Source: Desulfurococcales archaeon
GTDB taxonomy: Archaea > Thermoproteota > Thermoprotei_A > Sulfolobales > WAQK01
DNA: 64,000 bases
NCBI GenBank assembly: GCA_027083135.1
Contig: JALWQH010000043.1
Span: 62,001-126,000 of the forward strand
Direction: 5' to 3'
The position numbers were made by a program, and so were the translations under genes. Shown here piece after piece: positions 54,692 through 62,783 of the stretch; the stretch's first letter is position 1, and every line of letters starts with the position of its first letter. Below the pieces are notes generated by a model. It did not search any database, was not told the origin of the DNA, and saw only the letters and a program-made list of their open reading frames with translations.

Positions 54692-55678
54692 GTGGAAGCC
54701 TTGGAGAACCCGATAATAATAACCCATATTGATCTAGACGGCGTGGCTGCAGCGGCAGTATACTGTAGGCTTAAGGGATGCAGGCCTGATAAGGCCAGAA
54801 TAATGTTCGCGGAGCCTGAAACCCTGCCTAGAGTTCTTGGAGAAGTGGCAGGCTGGATCAATGGGGAAACACTGGTTATATCAGACTTAGGGCCTAATGC
54901 CGAAAGCTTCGAAAACATTGTTGGTTCCCTTAGAAGAATAGTGGATAAGGCCTCTGAAGTACGGTGGTTTGACCATCACGTATGGGAAGAGGAGTGGACG
55001 AGGAGGATCAAGGAGTTAGGCGTGAAGCTCTATGTCGACAGGGATACCTGTGCTACAGGCGTGGTTGCAAGACATGTGGGTGCTGATGTAGACGAGGTTA
55101 CGCTTGAAATAGTGAGGGCCACGTGTGCCGCCGACATGTGGCTGTGGGATCATCCTCTCGCACCTAAGCTCTTCAGGATAATAGGCCGGTATAGGGGAGC
55201 TAAGGGTGATCAATGGAATAGGCGTATCCTCAGCCTCTTAGCGCAGGGCGTATTGTGGAGCGATGAGCTTCAAGAGGTTCTCGAGGAATATGTTGATCTA
55301 GAGTTAAAGGGATATGTGAAAGGGCTTGCAAGAACAGAGGTTCTCACGGTTAATGGCTGCAAGGTAGCCATCCTGGCAGGCTTTGGAGGCCCGCCAGGCA
55401 ACAGCCTCTTAGCGGCATATATTCTCTCACGTACAGGCGCTGATATAGCTGTAATTACGCGTAGATATTCCTCACTGTCACTACGCTCCAGGAGGATAAA
55501 TGTGAGGAGAATAGCCGTCGAGCTGGGGGGAGGAGGCCATCCGGCAGCCTCGGGGGCCATGGTGGCCATGCCCCTACATGTCAGGCTGCTGGGAATGATA
55601 ATACCCTTTGTTAAGAAAAGATGGTTTAAGAACCTGGTTAGAAAAGCTGTTAGAAGGGCTGGATGCATACCTCAATAG
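54692..55678 (+). CDS. DHH-family phosphoesterase
   Basis: A 328-residue DHH/DHHA1 protein. Motif I THIDLDGVAAAAVYCR, motif II LVISDLGPN, motif III VRWFDHHVWEEEW and the DHHA1 end AVELGGGGHPAASGAMVA are all present. Relatives degrade short RNA, pAp or cyclic dinucleotides. The middle contains CATGVVARHVGADVDEVTLE. GTG start; located between pepQ and the DRG-type GTPase gene. The extreme C-terminus is basic (VKKRWFKNLVRKAVRRAGC). Confidence 0.88.
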   Translation: MEALENPIIITHIDLDGVAAAAVYCRLKGCRPDKARIMFAEPETLPRVLGEVAGWINGETLVISDLGPNAESFENIVGSLRRIVDKASEVRWFDHHVWEEEWTRRIKELGVKLYVDRDTCATGVVARHVGADVDEVTLEIVRATCAADMWLWDHPLAPKLFRIIGRYRGAKGDQWNRRILSLLAQGVLWSDELQEVLEEYVDLELKGYVKGLARTEVLTVNGCKVAILAGFGGPPGNSLLAAYILSRTGADIAVITRRYSSLSLRSRRINVRRIAVELGGGGHPAASGAMVAMPLHVRLLGMIIPFVKKRWFKNLVRKAVRRAGCIPQ

Positions 55679-55774
55679 ATTACTTGTTACTTGGGAGAGC
55701 TTATTATTAGGAAGGCTGCCTAGATAACCTCTAGAACTAATTGCCCCCATGCGTGTAAGCGAGGTTTAGGGGAA

Positions 55775-56935
55775 ATGGTCACCAATCTCCCCGCCGAGGC
55801 TAGGGCTAAGTGGATAAAGGTCATGGAGGCTAAAACCCCCGAGGAGAAACTAGCGGCGCTCCAGGAGTTCTTATCCGCTGTCCCCAAACATAAGGGTACT
55901 GAGAACCTCGTCCTATGGGCTAGGCGCCGCATGGCGGTTCTAAGGGAGGAAATAGAGGAGAGGAAGAGGAGGAGGGGGGGAGGCTATAGTTTCTTCGTTG
56001 AGAAGGAGGGGGCAGCACAGATGGTGCTGCTAGGCCCGCCTAACAGCGGTAAGAGCAGTGTTCTTGCAAGGCTTACCAATGCTAGGCCCCTCGTAGCATC
56101 CTACCCCTACACTACTGTTAAACCTCAACCCGGCATGCTTACCTATAAGGACGTCCAGATACAGCTTATAGATACCCCTGCCCTCTCAGAGGAGGGTGGA
56201 GGGCTGAACTCCAGGATCATAGGTTTAGCTAGAAACGCGGACGGCATCATAATAGTTGTCGGGCTGGATGAGGGCTTCCTAGAGCAATACAGGCTTGTAG
56301 TCAGAAAACTAGAGGAGGCTAACATAGTTGTGAGGAAGCCTAAGGGGAGAGTCGTGGTGGAACGTATGAGGGGAGCAGGCGACGTAAAGGTCATTGTTTC
56401 AGGTAGGATGATAGGGTACACGGTAAGCGATGTTAAGGCCCTGCTACGCAGCTACAGGGTCTACAGTGCGCTTGTCAGAATCTATGGTGAGACGACGCTT
56501 GACGATGTTGAGAAAGCCATATTTGAAAACACCTCCTATAAGCCCACCATCGTTCTCGCGAATAAGGCTGACCTGCCGGGATCGGCCGTAAGGTTTAAGA
56601 GGCTTAAAAAAGAGGTTCCGCCTACAATCCCAGTGATCCCTGTCTCAGCGCTCAGGAACAAGGGGTTCGAAGTAGTAGGTGAAGCCATCTTTAATGTGCT
56701 AGGCCTAATACGCGTTTATACTAAGCAGCCCAACGGAGAGGTGGCAGACAGGCCTCTAGTGCTTAGGCAGGGCGCCACAATACTGGATGTTGCCAGAGCT
56801 GTCCACAGCAGGCTTGTCAGAAACTTCAGGTTTGCGAAAATATGGGGTCCCTCAGCAAAGTATCCGGGCGAGCGGGTTGGAATGGACCATGTGGTGATGG
56901 ATGGAGATATAGTGGAAATACATGCTAGAGGATAG
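55775..56935 (+). CDS. DRG/Obg-type GTPase with TGS domain
   Basis: A 386-residue GTPase. A helical N-terminus (1-70) precedes the G domain: G1 GPPNSGKSS, switch region PYTTVKPQPGM, G3 DTPA (Asp-Thr-Pro rather than DxxG), G4 NKAD, G5 VSALR. A DRG-like insertion splits the G domain (about 190-235), and the C-terminal TGS domain (IRVYTKQPNGEVADRPLVLR to DGDIVEIHARG) follows. DRG proteins bind ribosomes and translation factors. ATG start. Confidence 0.92.
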   Translation: MVTNLPAEARAKWIKVMEAKTPEEKLAALQEFLSAVPKHKGTENLVLWARRRMAVLREEIEERKRRRGGGYSFFVEKEGAAQMVLLGPPNSGKSSVLARLTNARPLVASYPYTTVKPQPGMLTYKDVQIQLIDTPALSEEGGGLNSRIIGLARNADGIIIVVGLDEGFLEQYRLVVRKLEEANIVVRKPKGRVVVERMRGAGDVKVIVSGRMIGYTVSDVKALLRSYRVYSALVRIYGETTLDDVEKAIFENTSYKPTIVLANKADLPGSAVRFKRLKKEVPPTIPVIPVSALRNKGFEVVGEAIFNVLGLIRVYTKQPNGEVADRPLVLRQGATILDVARAVHSRLVRNFRFAKIWGPSAKYPGERVGMDHVVMDGDIVEIHARG

Positions 56936-56963
56936 GTGTAATGATGCATGCTCTCCGGAATAC

Positions 56964-57386
56964 TCAGCGCCTAGGGATTATTACCTCAACTATCTTGTCA
57001 TGTGTCCTGATCTTCATATTTGCTGGATCAGCGTCTGGAGGCAAAGGTATGACCTTCCTATACTCGCTGAAAGACACGTGTCTCTGAATTGTGCCCCACT
57101 TCTCGAATTTTATGCTTGTCTGAAGCTTACATGAAACCACCAGCTTGTCTCCCCTAGCCTCGACTTGAAGGGTCCCTAGATCAGCTCCAGCCAGATCAAA
57201 TCTCAGCACATATGCCTCAGGAGCCTTATATATGGAGTAGAGGGGCTCAAGTTTGCCTGAAGCATCCCACATCGGCTCCTCATGCCCGAATACCCTCTCA
57301 GCCTCGCTGAACATATCTTCTATCTCCTTCTCCATGCGTTCAAACTCCTTCCTTATTCTCCGCCTAATCTCATCTATGAGGCTCAT
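56964..57386 (-). CDS. Small heat shock protein (Hsp20/alpha-crystallin)
   Basis: A 140-residue protein from ATG 57386 (GAGGTGGGG upstream; GTG 57401 is an alternative). The helical N-terminus (LIDEIRRRIRKEFERMEKEI) is followed by an alpha-crystallin-like beta domain (APEAYVLRFDLAGADLGTLQ, DKLVVSCKLQTS, RHVSFSEYRKVIPLPPDADP, KIVEVIIPRR). The C-terminal I-x-I motif is reduced to VIIPRR. It is the last gene of the gcvT-gcvH-PAC2 operon. Confidence 0.85.
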   Translation of the reverse strand: MSLIDEIRRRIRKEFERMEKEIEDMFSEAERVFGHEEPMWDASGKLEPLYSIYKAPEAYVLRFDLAGADLGTLQVEARGDKLVVSCKLQTSIKFEKWGTIQRHVSFSEYRKVIPLPPDADPANMKIRTHDKIVEVIIPRR

Positions 57387-57402
57387 AGCTGATCCCCCCA
57401 CC

Positions 57403-58194
57403 TCAGGTATACATTAGGGGGATCTGCTGCTCATAGCCTTTCTGCATCTGGGCTAAAGCTTTCCGCGTATTCTTCATGAGTTCCCTTGTCTTTATCCTTA
57501 TAAGCTCCGCCTCGTCTAGCAGTGCTTTAACATTTATCTCGGCGCCAATGATCTTTGATAAGGCTTGGAGAACCTGTGCGGCAGCCTCGGGGTCGGGGAA
57601 ATCAGGGAAGGATTCCGATAGTATTATTATATTGTTCACTCTCCTCCTGCTAGCTTCCTTAAGTATTGCTGCATATGGGCCTACGAGGAAGCCCTCCACG
57701 AATCTCTCCGCCTCCAGTTTTCCTCCCAGCTCTACAGCCTTATCAGTATTGGCTATCCAGTATACTCTAAGCTTCTTCAACTCCAGCCTGTTAGGGACAG
57801 CCATTCCTAGGAGTGATACAATATAGTCTATGCCTCTCTTAGAAGCATAGTCGACTAAAGCATAGGATAACGGGTATATGGCGGAGGGGCTCATAGCGGT
57901 TTCTGAAACCATGGCTAACACATTATTCTTGGCAAAAAGCCTTACAGGAAGCCTCGGCTCGCCTTTATGGACAACTATCATTGGAGGGAAGAATCTATCG
58001 GAATCTATTCCCCCGATCTCCTCTAAGCCAAGGGTTCTTACCAAGTGGCTTGTAGCTATGGGGCCCACCAGCCCAGTATCCGGGAGGCCTAGTACTAGGA
58101 ATGACGGTTTCTCTAGCTCGTACTCCTTGTATTCATGGATGGCGAGGCCATCATACGACTCAGTGTAAATGGGCCTCTTCAAAGGGCACCTCAC
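57403..58194 (-). CDS. PAC2-family protein (proteasome-assembly-chaperone-like)
   Basis: A 263-residue PAC2/DUF75 protein. FLVLGLPDTGLVGPIATSHL, GGIDSDRFFPPMIVVHKGEP, YIVSLLGMAVPNRLELKKLR and VGPYAAILKEASRRRVNNII are typical. Archaeal homologues (PbaB/PbaA-like) resemble eukaryotic proteasome assembly chaperones but may have other roles. ATG overlaps the gcvH stop by four bases. Confidence 0.88.
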   Translation of the reverse strand: MRCPLKRPIYTESYDGLAIHEYKEYELEKPSFLVLGLPDTGLVGPIATSHLVRTLGLEEIGGIDSDRFFPPMIVVHKGEPRLPVRLFAKNNVLAMVSETAMSPSAIYPLSYALVDYASKRGIDYIVSLLGMAVPNRLELKKLRVYWIANTDKAVELGGKLEAERFVEGFLVGPYAAILKEASRRRVNNIIILSESFPDFPDPEAAAQVLQALSKIIGAEINVKALLDEAELIRIKTRELMKNTRKALAQMQKGYEQQIPLMYT

Positions 58195-58619
58195 CCTCCT
58201 TCAGCTTTCCGTATCCTCTCAGCATATTGCTGGGGTGTCAGCAGTTCATCATACTTGGATTTATCAGCTGGTCTTAACGCGAATATCCATCCCTCACCAT
58301 AGGGGTCATCGTTTATTAGTTCAGGTTGATCTAGAAGCTTCTCGTTAATGAGCTCGACTACACCGTCAAGGGGAGTGTAGATATCGGCTACTGATTTTAT
58401 TGACTCTACGACTGCTATGGATTCCCCTGCCTTTACCTCGGAGCCTGTTTCAGGAAGCTCTACTGATACTATGTCCTTCAGCTTCTTCTGCGCGTAGTCG
58501 GTTATCCCCACCTTCGCCAGCTCTCCTTCAAGCTTAACCCACTCATCGCTCTCCGTGTATCTTCTATCCGTAAGCACTAGGTATCCGTTGACCTTTATCT
58601 CCTCCAAACATATCACCAT
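58191..58619 (-). CDS. gcvH: Glycine cleavage system H protein
   Basis: A 142-residue lipoyl carrier. The lipoylation site is Lys75 in AVVESIKSVADIYTP, preceded by KVGITDYAQKKLKDIVSVEL and followed by GVVELINEKLLDQPELINDD and GWIFALRP. It shuttles the aminomethyl group of glycine from P to T protein. A short N-terminal extension (MVICLEEIKVNGYLVL) precedes the canonical part. One base separates it from gcvT. Confidence 0.96.
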   Translation of the reverse strand: MVICLEEIKVNGYLVLTDRRYTESDEWVKLEGELAKVGITDYAQKKLKDIVSVELPETGSEVKAGESIAVVESIKSVADIYTPLDGVVELINEKLLDQPELINDDPYGEGWIFALRPADKSKYDELLTPQQYAERIRKAEGG

Positions 58620-58620
58620 A

Positions 58621-59718
58621 TTATTTCTTTAGTAATGGGAAGTCAAGTATTTTTGCCCTCTGAACTCTGCCTCTAATATCTATTTGCACCTCAAGGCCTA
58701 TTAATGCATGCTTGGATTCAACATACCCCATCCCTATGCCCCGCCTCAGCACAGGCGAGTAGTTGCCGCTGGTTATACGCCCTATCTCCTCTCCTTCAAC
58801 CAGTATCCTGTAATTCTCTCTGGGTATGCCTCTCTCTCCTTTCTTCATCTTCACAGCTACGCGCACCCTCTCCACACCCTTCCTAATGATCTCGCGGAGA
58901 GCCTCATATCCAACATAGTTGGTTTTGCCTGGAGTATATACCCAGTACCTAGCCTCAAGGGGATTGGTTTCCTCATCTATGTCGTGGCCGTAAAGCACGA
59001 ATCCCACCTCGAGTCTAAGGGTATCTCTTGCTGCAAGGCCTGCAGGCTTCACACCCATCTCCACCAGTCTTCTAAGCACCACTGCGGCGTTTCTGGGCTC
59101 AGCTATTATTTCGAAGCCATCCTCCCCTGTCCAACCGCTGCGGCTTACTAGGAAGGCTTTAGTGTCGCCGAGCCGTACATCCCGCTGGAATCTCAGCATC
59201 TTTAGGCCTAGTACGGAGTCATCTGCCCCCAGCTTCTCCACGTATTCCGAGGAGCGTGGGCCTTGGAGGGCAAGCATGACTAGCTTAGCCGTAGCATCCT
59301 CTATCTCCACATCGTATCCAAGCTTGGATCTCCATGACTTCAGCCATCCTAGAACCTTCTCAATGTTGGCTGCATTGCACACCAGCATCCACTCGTTTTC
59401 CCCGAGATTATATAGCATCACATCATCTCTGAACCCTGCATTCTCGTTGAGAAGCGCTGTGGGCCCCGACATCGAGCCTACGCTAACCTTGCTCAGACTT
59501 TTCGGAACCATGTATTCCAGGAAATCATATACATGGCTCCCCCTAAGCAGTATTCTACCCATGTGGCTTACATCGAACACCCCTGCATTGCTTCTCACAG
59601 CTAGATGCTCCTTCACCGTGCTCTCATAAATCATGGGTGTTTCCCATCCCTCAAACTCCCCGAACTCTGCTCCAAGCTCCTTATGCACCTCCCTAAGAGG
59701 AATCCTCCTCAAACCCAT
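58621..59718 (-). CDS. gcvT: Glycine cleavage system T protein (aminomethyltransferase)
   Basis: A 365-residue folate-dependent enzyme releasing ammonia and methylene-tetrahydropterin. ELGAEFGEFEGWETPMIYES, VFDVSHMGRILLRG, SGWTGEDGFEIIAEP, AARDTLRLEVGFVLYGHDID and ITSGNYSPVLRRGIGMGYVE are the family landmarks; the catalytic Asp region (FRDDVMLYNLGENEW) is intact. ATG start; first gene of a minus-strand operon with gcvH, PAC2 and Hsp20. Confidence 0.96.
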   Translation of the reverse strand: MGLRRIPLREVHKELGAEFGEFEGWETPMIYESTVKEHLAVRSNAGVFDVSHMGRILLRGSHVYDFLEYMVPKSLSKVSVGSMSGPTALLNENAGFRDDVMLYNLGENEWMLVCNAANIEKVLGWLKSWRSKLGYDVEIEDATAKLVMLALQGPRSSEYVEKLGADDSVLGLKMLRFQRDVRLGDTKAFLVSRSGWTGEDGFEIIAEPRNAAVVLRRLVEMGVKPAGLAARDTLRLEVGFVLYGHDIDEETNPLEARYWVYTPGKTNYVGYEALREIIRKGVERVRVAVKMKKGERGIPRENYRILVEGEEIGRITSGNYSPVLRRGIGMGYVESKHALIGLEVQIDIRGRVQRAKILDFPLLKK

Positions 59719-59797
59719 AGCTCACATCCACTATGATTTTCCACGCTGAGGATAAACAACTTATGGTTCACGGCTACAGGGCCTAGGCTCGAGAATG

Positions 59798-60337
59798 CTA
59801 TGTAACGGCACTATATATTCTGGGAAACACGTATACCTCAACAAAACCCCCTGCAAGGAAAAGCGCCACTGCTGCTAGGAGGCCTAGGATCAGGGCTCCG
59901 CGGCTCCCCCTAATATATGAGGCTACTCCCCCTCTTAGGGCAGCATAGAGGCCCAGCAGCTCGAGATACGTGTGGGGTGATAGGAGGAGGGCTAAATACG
60001 GTGTAATGGAGGAAAACCCTGCAGCCATCATGCTTGATGACAGTATGAGTAATGCTAGGGGGAATGCTAGGAGACCTGGCCTACGGCGCAGCGCCTCTCT
60101 AACCCTTTTATCGCGGCTTTCGAGGATCAGCAGCCTGGAGGCTGGGGCTATGCGCCTTACTGCGGCGTCACTGTATTTATCCATGCAGGGCGCACCCAAC
60201 GCTATAAATAATGAGAAACCCGTAGCTGTTGACGTGTTCGCTGACGCTATTATGAGGGCCTTCTCAACACATGCTTCAAGACGCTCAGCAATACCTAGCA
60301 GAAATGGGGAGAGGCTTATGGCTGCTATAAGGATCAT
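59798..60337 (-). CDS. SpoIIM/DUF95-like membrane protein
   Basis: A 179-residue protein with about five hydrophobic segments. The block LLSPHTYLELLGLYAALRGG resembles the conserved PHG(x)ELxA signature of the SpoIIM/DUF95 family, followed by ALILGLLAAVALFLAGGFVE, as in that family. The function in archaea is unknown; neighbours elsewhere include membrane ATPases. It lies between gcvT and an MBL-fold gene on the same strand. The N-terminal start is uncertain. Confidence 0.6.
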   Translation of the reverse strand: MILIAAISLSPFLLGIAERLEACVEKALIIASANTSTATGFSLFIALGAPCMDKYSDAAVRRIAPASRLLILESRDKRVREALRRRPGLLAFPLALLILSSSMMAAGFSSITPYLALLLSPHTYLELLGLYAALRGGVASYIRGSRGALILGLLAAVALFLAGGFVEVYVFPRIYSAVT

Positions 60338-60391
60338 TGATGCTGATAGGAGTAGTAGTATGCAGTTATCACGCTGTATCTCAAGGCACCT

Positions 60392-61288
60392 CTAGCTTCT
60401 AGCTTTAAATACTATTCTCATACCTGAATAAAGCTTCTCGAAACCCTCCCCGAACTCCTCGCTAAGCATCTTCTCAGCCTTGAAGCCCGTGCAGTGTCCA
60501 GGATATATTTTCTCCACTCCTAGTTCCTTCAGCTTCTCGGCGGTTTCCCTAATATCCTCCTCCTTGTAGGAGTGCATATGGAATCCTCCTAACACTGCAT
60601 ATACGTTATCGTTGAACAGCCTTGATGCATGGGAGGCAATATTAGCTATGCCTGAATGGCTGCATCCCCCCACGACTATTACGCCCAGCCCCTCAACCCT
60701 GACAGCTATCCCCGTATCGTCAGGGATATCGTCGGGTACAACCTCCCCTGTCTCCAGGATTGTGTAGAAGCCCCTCCTATACTGGGAGACATCCATATCC
60801 CCCTTTATTTCTCCTAGGTAAAATGTGTCTGGAGCTACTTTAAGAGGAGCCCTTGTTAACAGAAGCTTGGCGTTAAGTCTCTCCAGATCACCCCTAGAAT
60901 ACGGTATGCCTATGTCCAAGCTAACCCTGTTCTCACCCACATATAAGGCAGGCTTAAACAGCCATGGATGGCCTACTATGATAGGCCTCTTCCTCCCAGC
61001 CATCTGTTCTGCAGCGTGGAGGAGGCCTCCCGTATGATCATAATGTCTATGTGAAAGCACTATTACATCTATGCCTCCTAGATCTACTCCAAGCCTCTCC
61101 GCATTGTGTTTTAGGGTCTCTCCAGTCTGCCCCGTGTCGAAGAGGATGCTTGCCGATGAGCCGTCATCGAACTTTAAGTCTAGGTGCACTGATAAGCCGT
61201 GCTCGGCTAGCAGCCCCCTGATCCCTGCGTAGTTCTCTACAAGCATTGTGACTATAAGCCCGGTAATGCGGCGTGGCATAACTCTCAC
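60392..61288 (-). CDS. MBL-fold metallohydrolase (COG1237 type)
   Basis: A 298-residue metallo-beta-lactamase-fold protein. The metal motif is LSHRHYDHTGGL, with FDTGQTGETLKHNAERLGVD before it, then VVGGCSHSGIANI and a final YPGHCTGFKA. These match the archaeal group related to the pterin enzyme that makes ribofuranosyl-aminobenzene phosphate in methanogens, although here a general phosphodiesterase role is equally possible. ATG 61279 (MPRRITG) is an alternative start. Confidence 0.82.
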   Translation of the reverse strand: MRVMPRRITGLIVTMLVENYAGIRGLLAEHGLSVHLDLKFDDGSSASILFDTGQTGETLKHNAERLGVDLGGIDVIVLSHRHYDHTGGLLHAAEQMAGRKRPIIVGHPWLFKPALYVGENRVSLDIGIPYSRGDLERLNAKLLLTRAPLKVAPDTFYLGEIKGDMDVSQYRRGFYTILETGEVVPDDIPDDTGIAVRVEGLGVIVVGGCSHSGIANIASHASRLFNDNVYAVLGGFHMHSYKEEDIRETAEKLKELGVEKIYPGHCTGFKAEKMLSEEFGEGFEKLYSGMRIVFKARS

Positions 61289-61391
61289 CCTATAAATTAT
61301 TCTCTTCCCAGCAGAATAAAATTATCTCCATAACCCTGTATAATAGTCCTGTTTTTATGCTCTGGCTTCCTTAGAACTATGTGGCTGATGC

Positions 61392-62780
61392 ATGTTGAGC
61401 TACCCCTGGATCCCGAACTCTGCAAGGGAGATCGAGGAGGAGCTTCTGAAAACCATAGGTGTTGAAAGCATAGAGGAACTGTTCTCCGATATTCCCGAGG
61501 AACTCCGCCTACATAGGCCTTTAAACGTAGGCTACGGCAAGCCTCTCAGCGAGGCTGAGGTTACAAGGATATTCCATGAGAAGTTTTCCAGGAACAAGGT
61601 TTTCACCAGTCCTCCTCCATTCATGGGTGGAGGAGTCTGCCCCCACCATGTGCCGAGCCTCGTATGGGAGGTGTTGAGGAGGGCTGAGTTCTATTCAGCG
61701 TACACGCCTTACCAGGCGGAAATATCGCAGGGCCTGCTGCAGGCTCTCTTCGAGTATCAAAGCCTCATGGCTGATCTGCTTGAAATGGATGTGGTTAATT
61801 CAAGCATGTATGATATGAGCACAGCGGTGGCGGAGGCCTTCATGATGGCTGCAAGGGTTACTAGGCGTAAACGAATACTTGTGCCTGAAACCATGAATCC
61901 CAGGCATCTGGAGGTTGCACGCACTATAACTCAGGGCCAGGGAATAGTGTTGGAGAAGGTTAGGAGCCTCAGGGATTCAGGCATGATGGATCTAGGTGAT
62001 CTTAGAGGCAAGATAGGCAGCGATGTTGCAGCGGTTTACGTGGAGAACCCCGGGTACCTAGGCTTCTATGAACAGCAGGTGGATGAGATATCCTCGGAGA
62101 CGCATAGGCACGGCGCATTATTTATAGCGGGGATAGAGCCGTTGAGCCTAGGCCTGGTAAAGCCTCCTGGATCATATGATGCCGACATAGCTGTTGGGGA
62201 GGGGCAGCCCCTGGGACTAGGCCTGAATTATGGGGGGCCTCTCCTAGGAATATTCGCTGTAAAATGGGATAGGCGTCTGGTTAGACAGATGCCTGGCAGG
62301 CTGATAGGCCTAACAGAGGATGCTGAAGGCAGGAGGGGGTACGCCATGATTCTTCAAACCAGGGAGCAACATATACGCAGGGAGAAGGCAACCTCCAATA
62401 TAACTACTAATGAATCCCTAATGGCCATAGCTGCAGCAGTACATCTCTCCCTGCTGGGATCTACGGGTATATGCGAGCTGGCTGAAGAGATAGCTAGGCG
62501 GGCGCAATATGCTTCGAGGAGGCTTGGAGAGATCGAAGGTGTTACATCTCCTCTATACAAGCCTCACTTCAAGGAGTTTACAGTAATATTTGATGAGGAT
62601 TACCGTGGGATACATGAATACTTGCTGAATAATGGTGTGCTAGGGGGACATAGCCTGAGAGAGGAGTTTCCAGGACTAGGTAATGCAGCCCTCTTCTGCG
62701 TCACCGAGCTCCACGGGAAGCAAGACATAGACATGCTGGCCTCGCTGGTCGAGGAATACATGTCTCATAGGGGGCGGTGA
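61392..62780 (+). CDS. gcvPA: Glycine dehydrogenase (decarboxylating) subunit 1
   Basis: A 462-residue PLP-fold subunit: YPWIPNSAREIEEELLKTIG at the N-terminus, FMGGGVCPHHVPSLVWEVLR, AYTPYQAEISQGLLQALFEY, DVVNSSMYDMSTAVAEAFMM and ILQTREQHIRREKATSNITT. It pairs with subunit 2, which carries PLP, to decarboxylate glycine onto the lipoyl arm of GcvH. A TATA-like TTTTTATGC lies at about 61352-61360. gcvPB starts three bases after its stop. Confidence 0.96.
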   Translation: MLSYPWIPNSAREIEEELLKTIGVESIEELFSDIPEELRLHRPLNVGYGKPLSEAEVTRIFHEKFSRNKVFTSPPPFMGGGVCPHHVPSLVWEVLRRAEFYSAYTPYQAEISQGLLQALFEYQSLMADLLEMDVVNSSMYDMSTAVAEAFMMAARVTRRKRILVPETMNPRHLEVARTITQGQGIVLEKVRSLRDSGMMDLGDLRGKIGSDVAAVYVENPGYLGFYEQQVDEISSETHRHGALFIAGIEPLSLGLVKPPGSYDADIAVGEGQPLGLGLNYGGPLLGIFAVKWDRRLVRQMPGRLIGLTEDAEGRRGYAMILQTREQHIRREKATSNITTNESLMAIAAAVHLSLLGSTGICELAEEIARRAQYASRRLGEIEGVTSPLYKPHFKEFTVIFDEDYRGIHEYLLNNGVLGGHSLREEFPGLGNAALFCVTELHGKQDIDMLASLVEEYMSHRGR

Positions 62781-62783
62781 GCC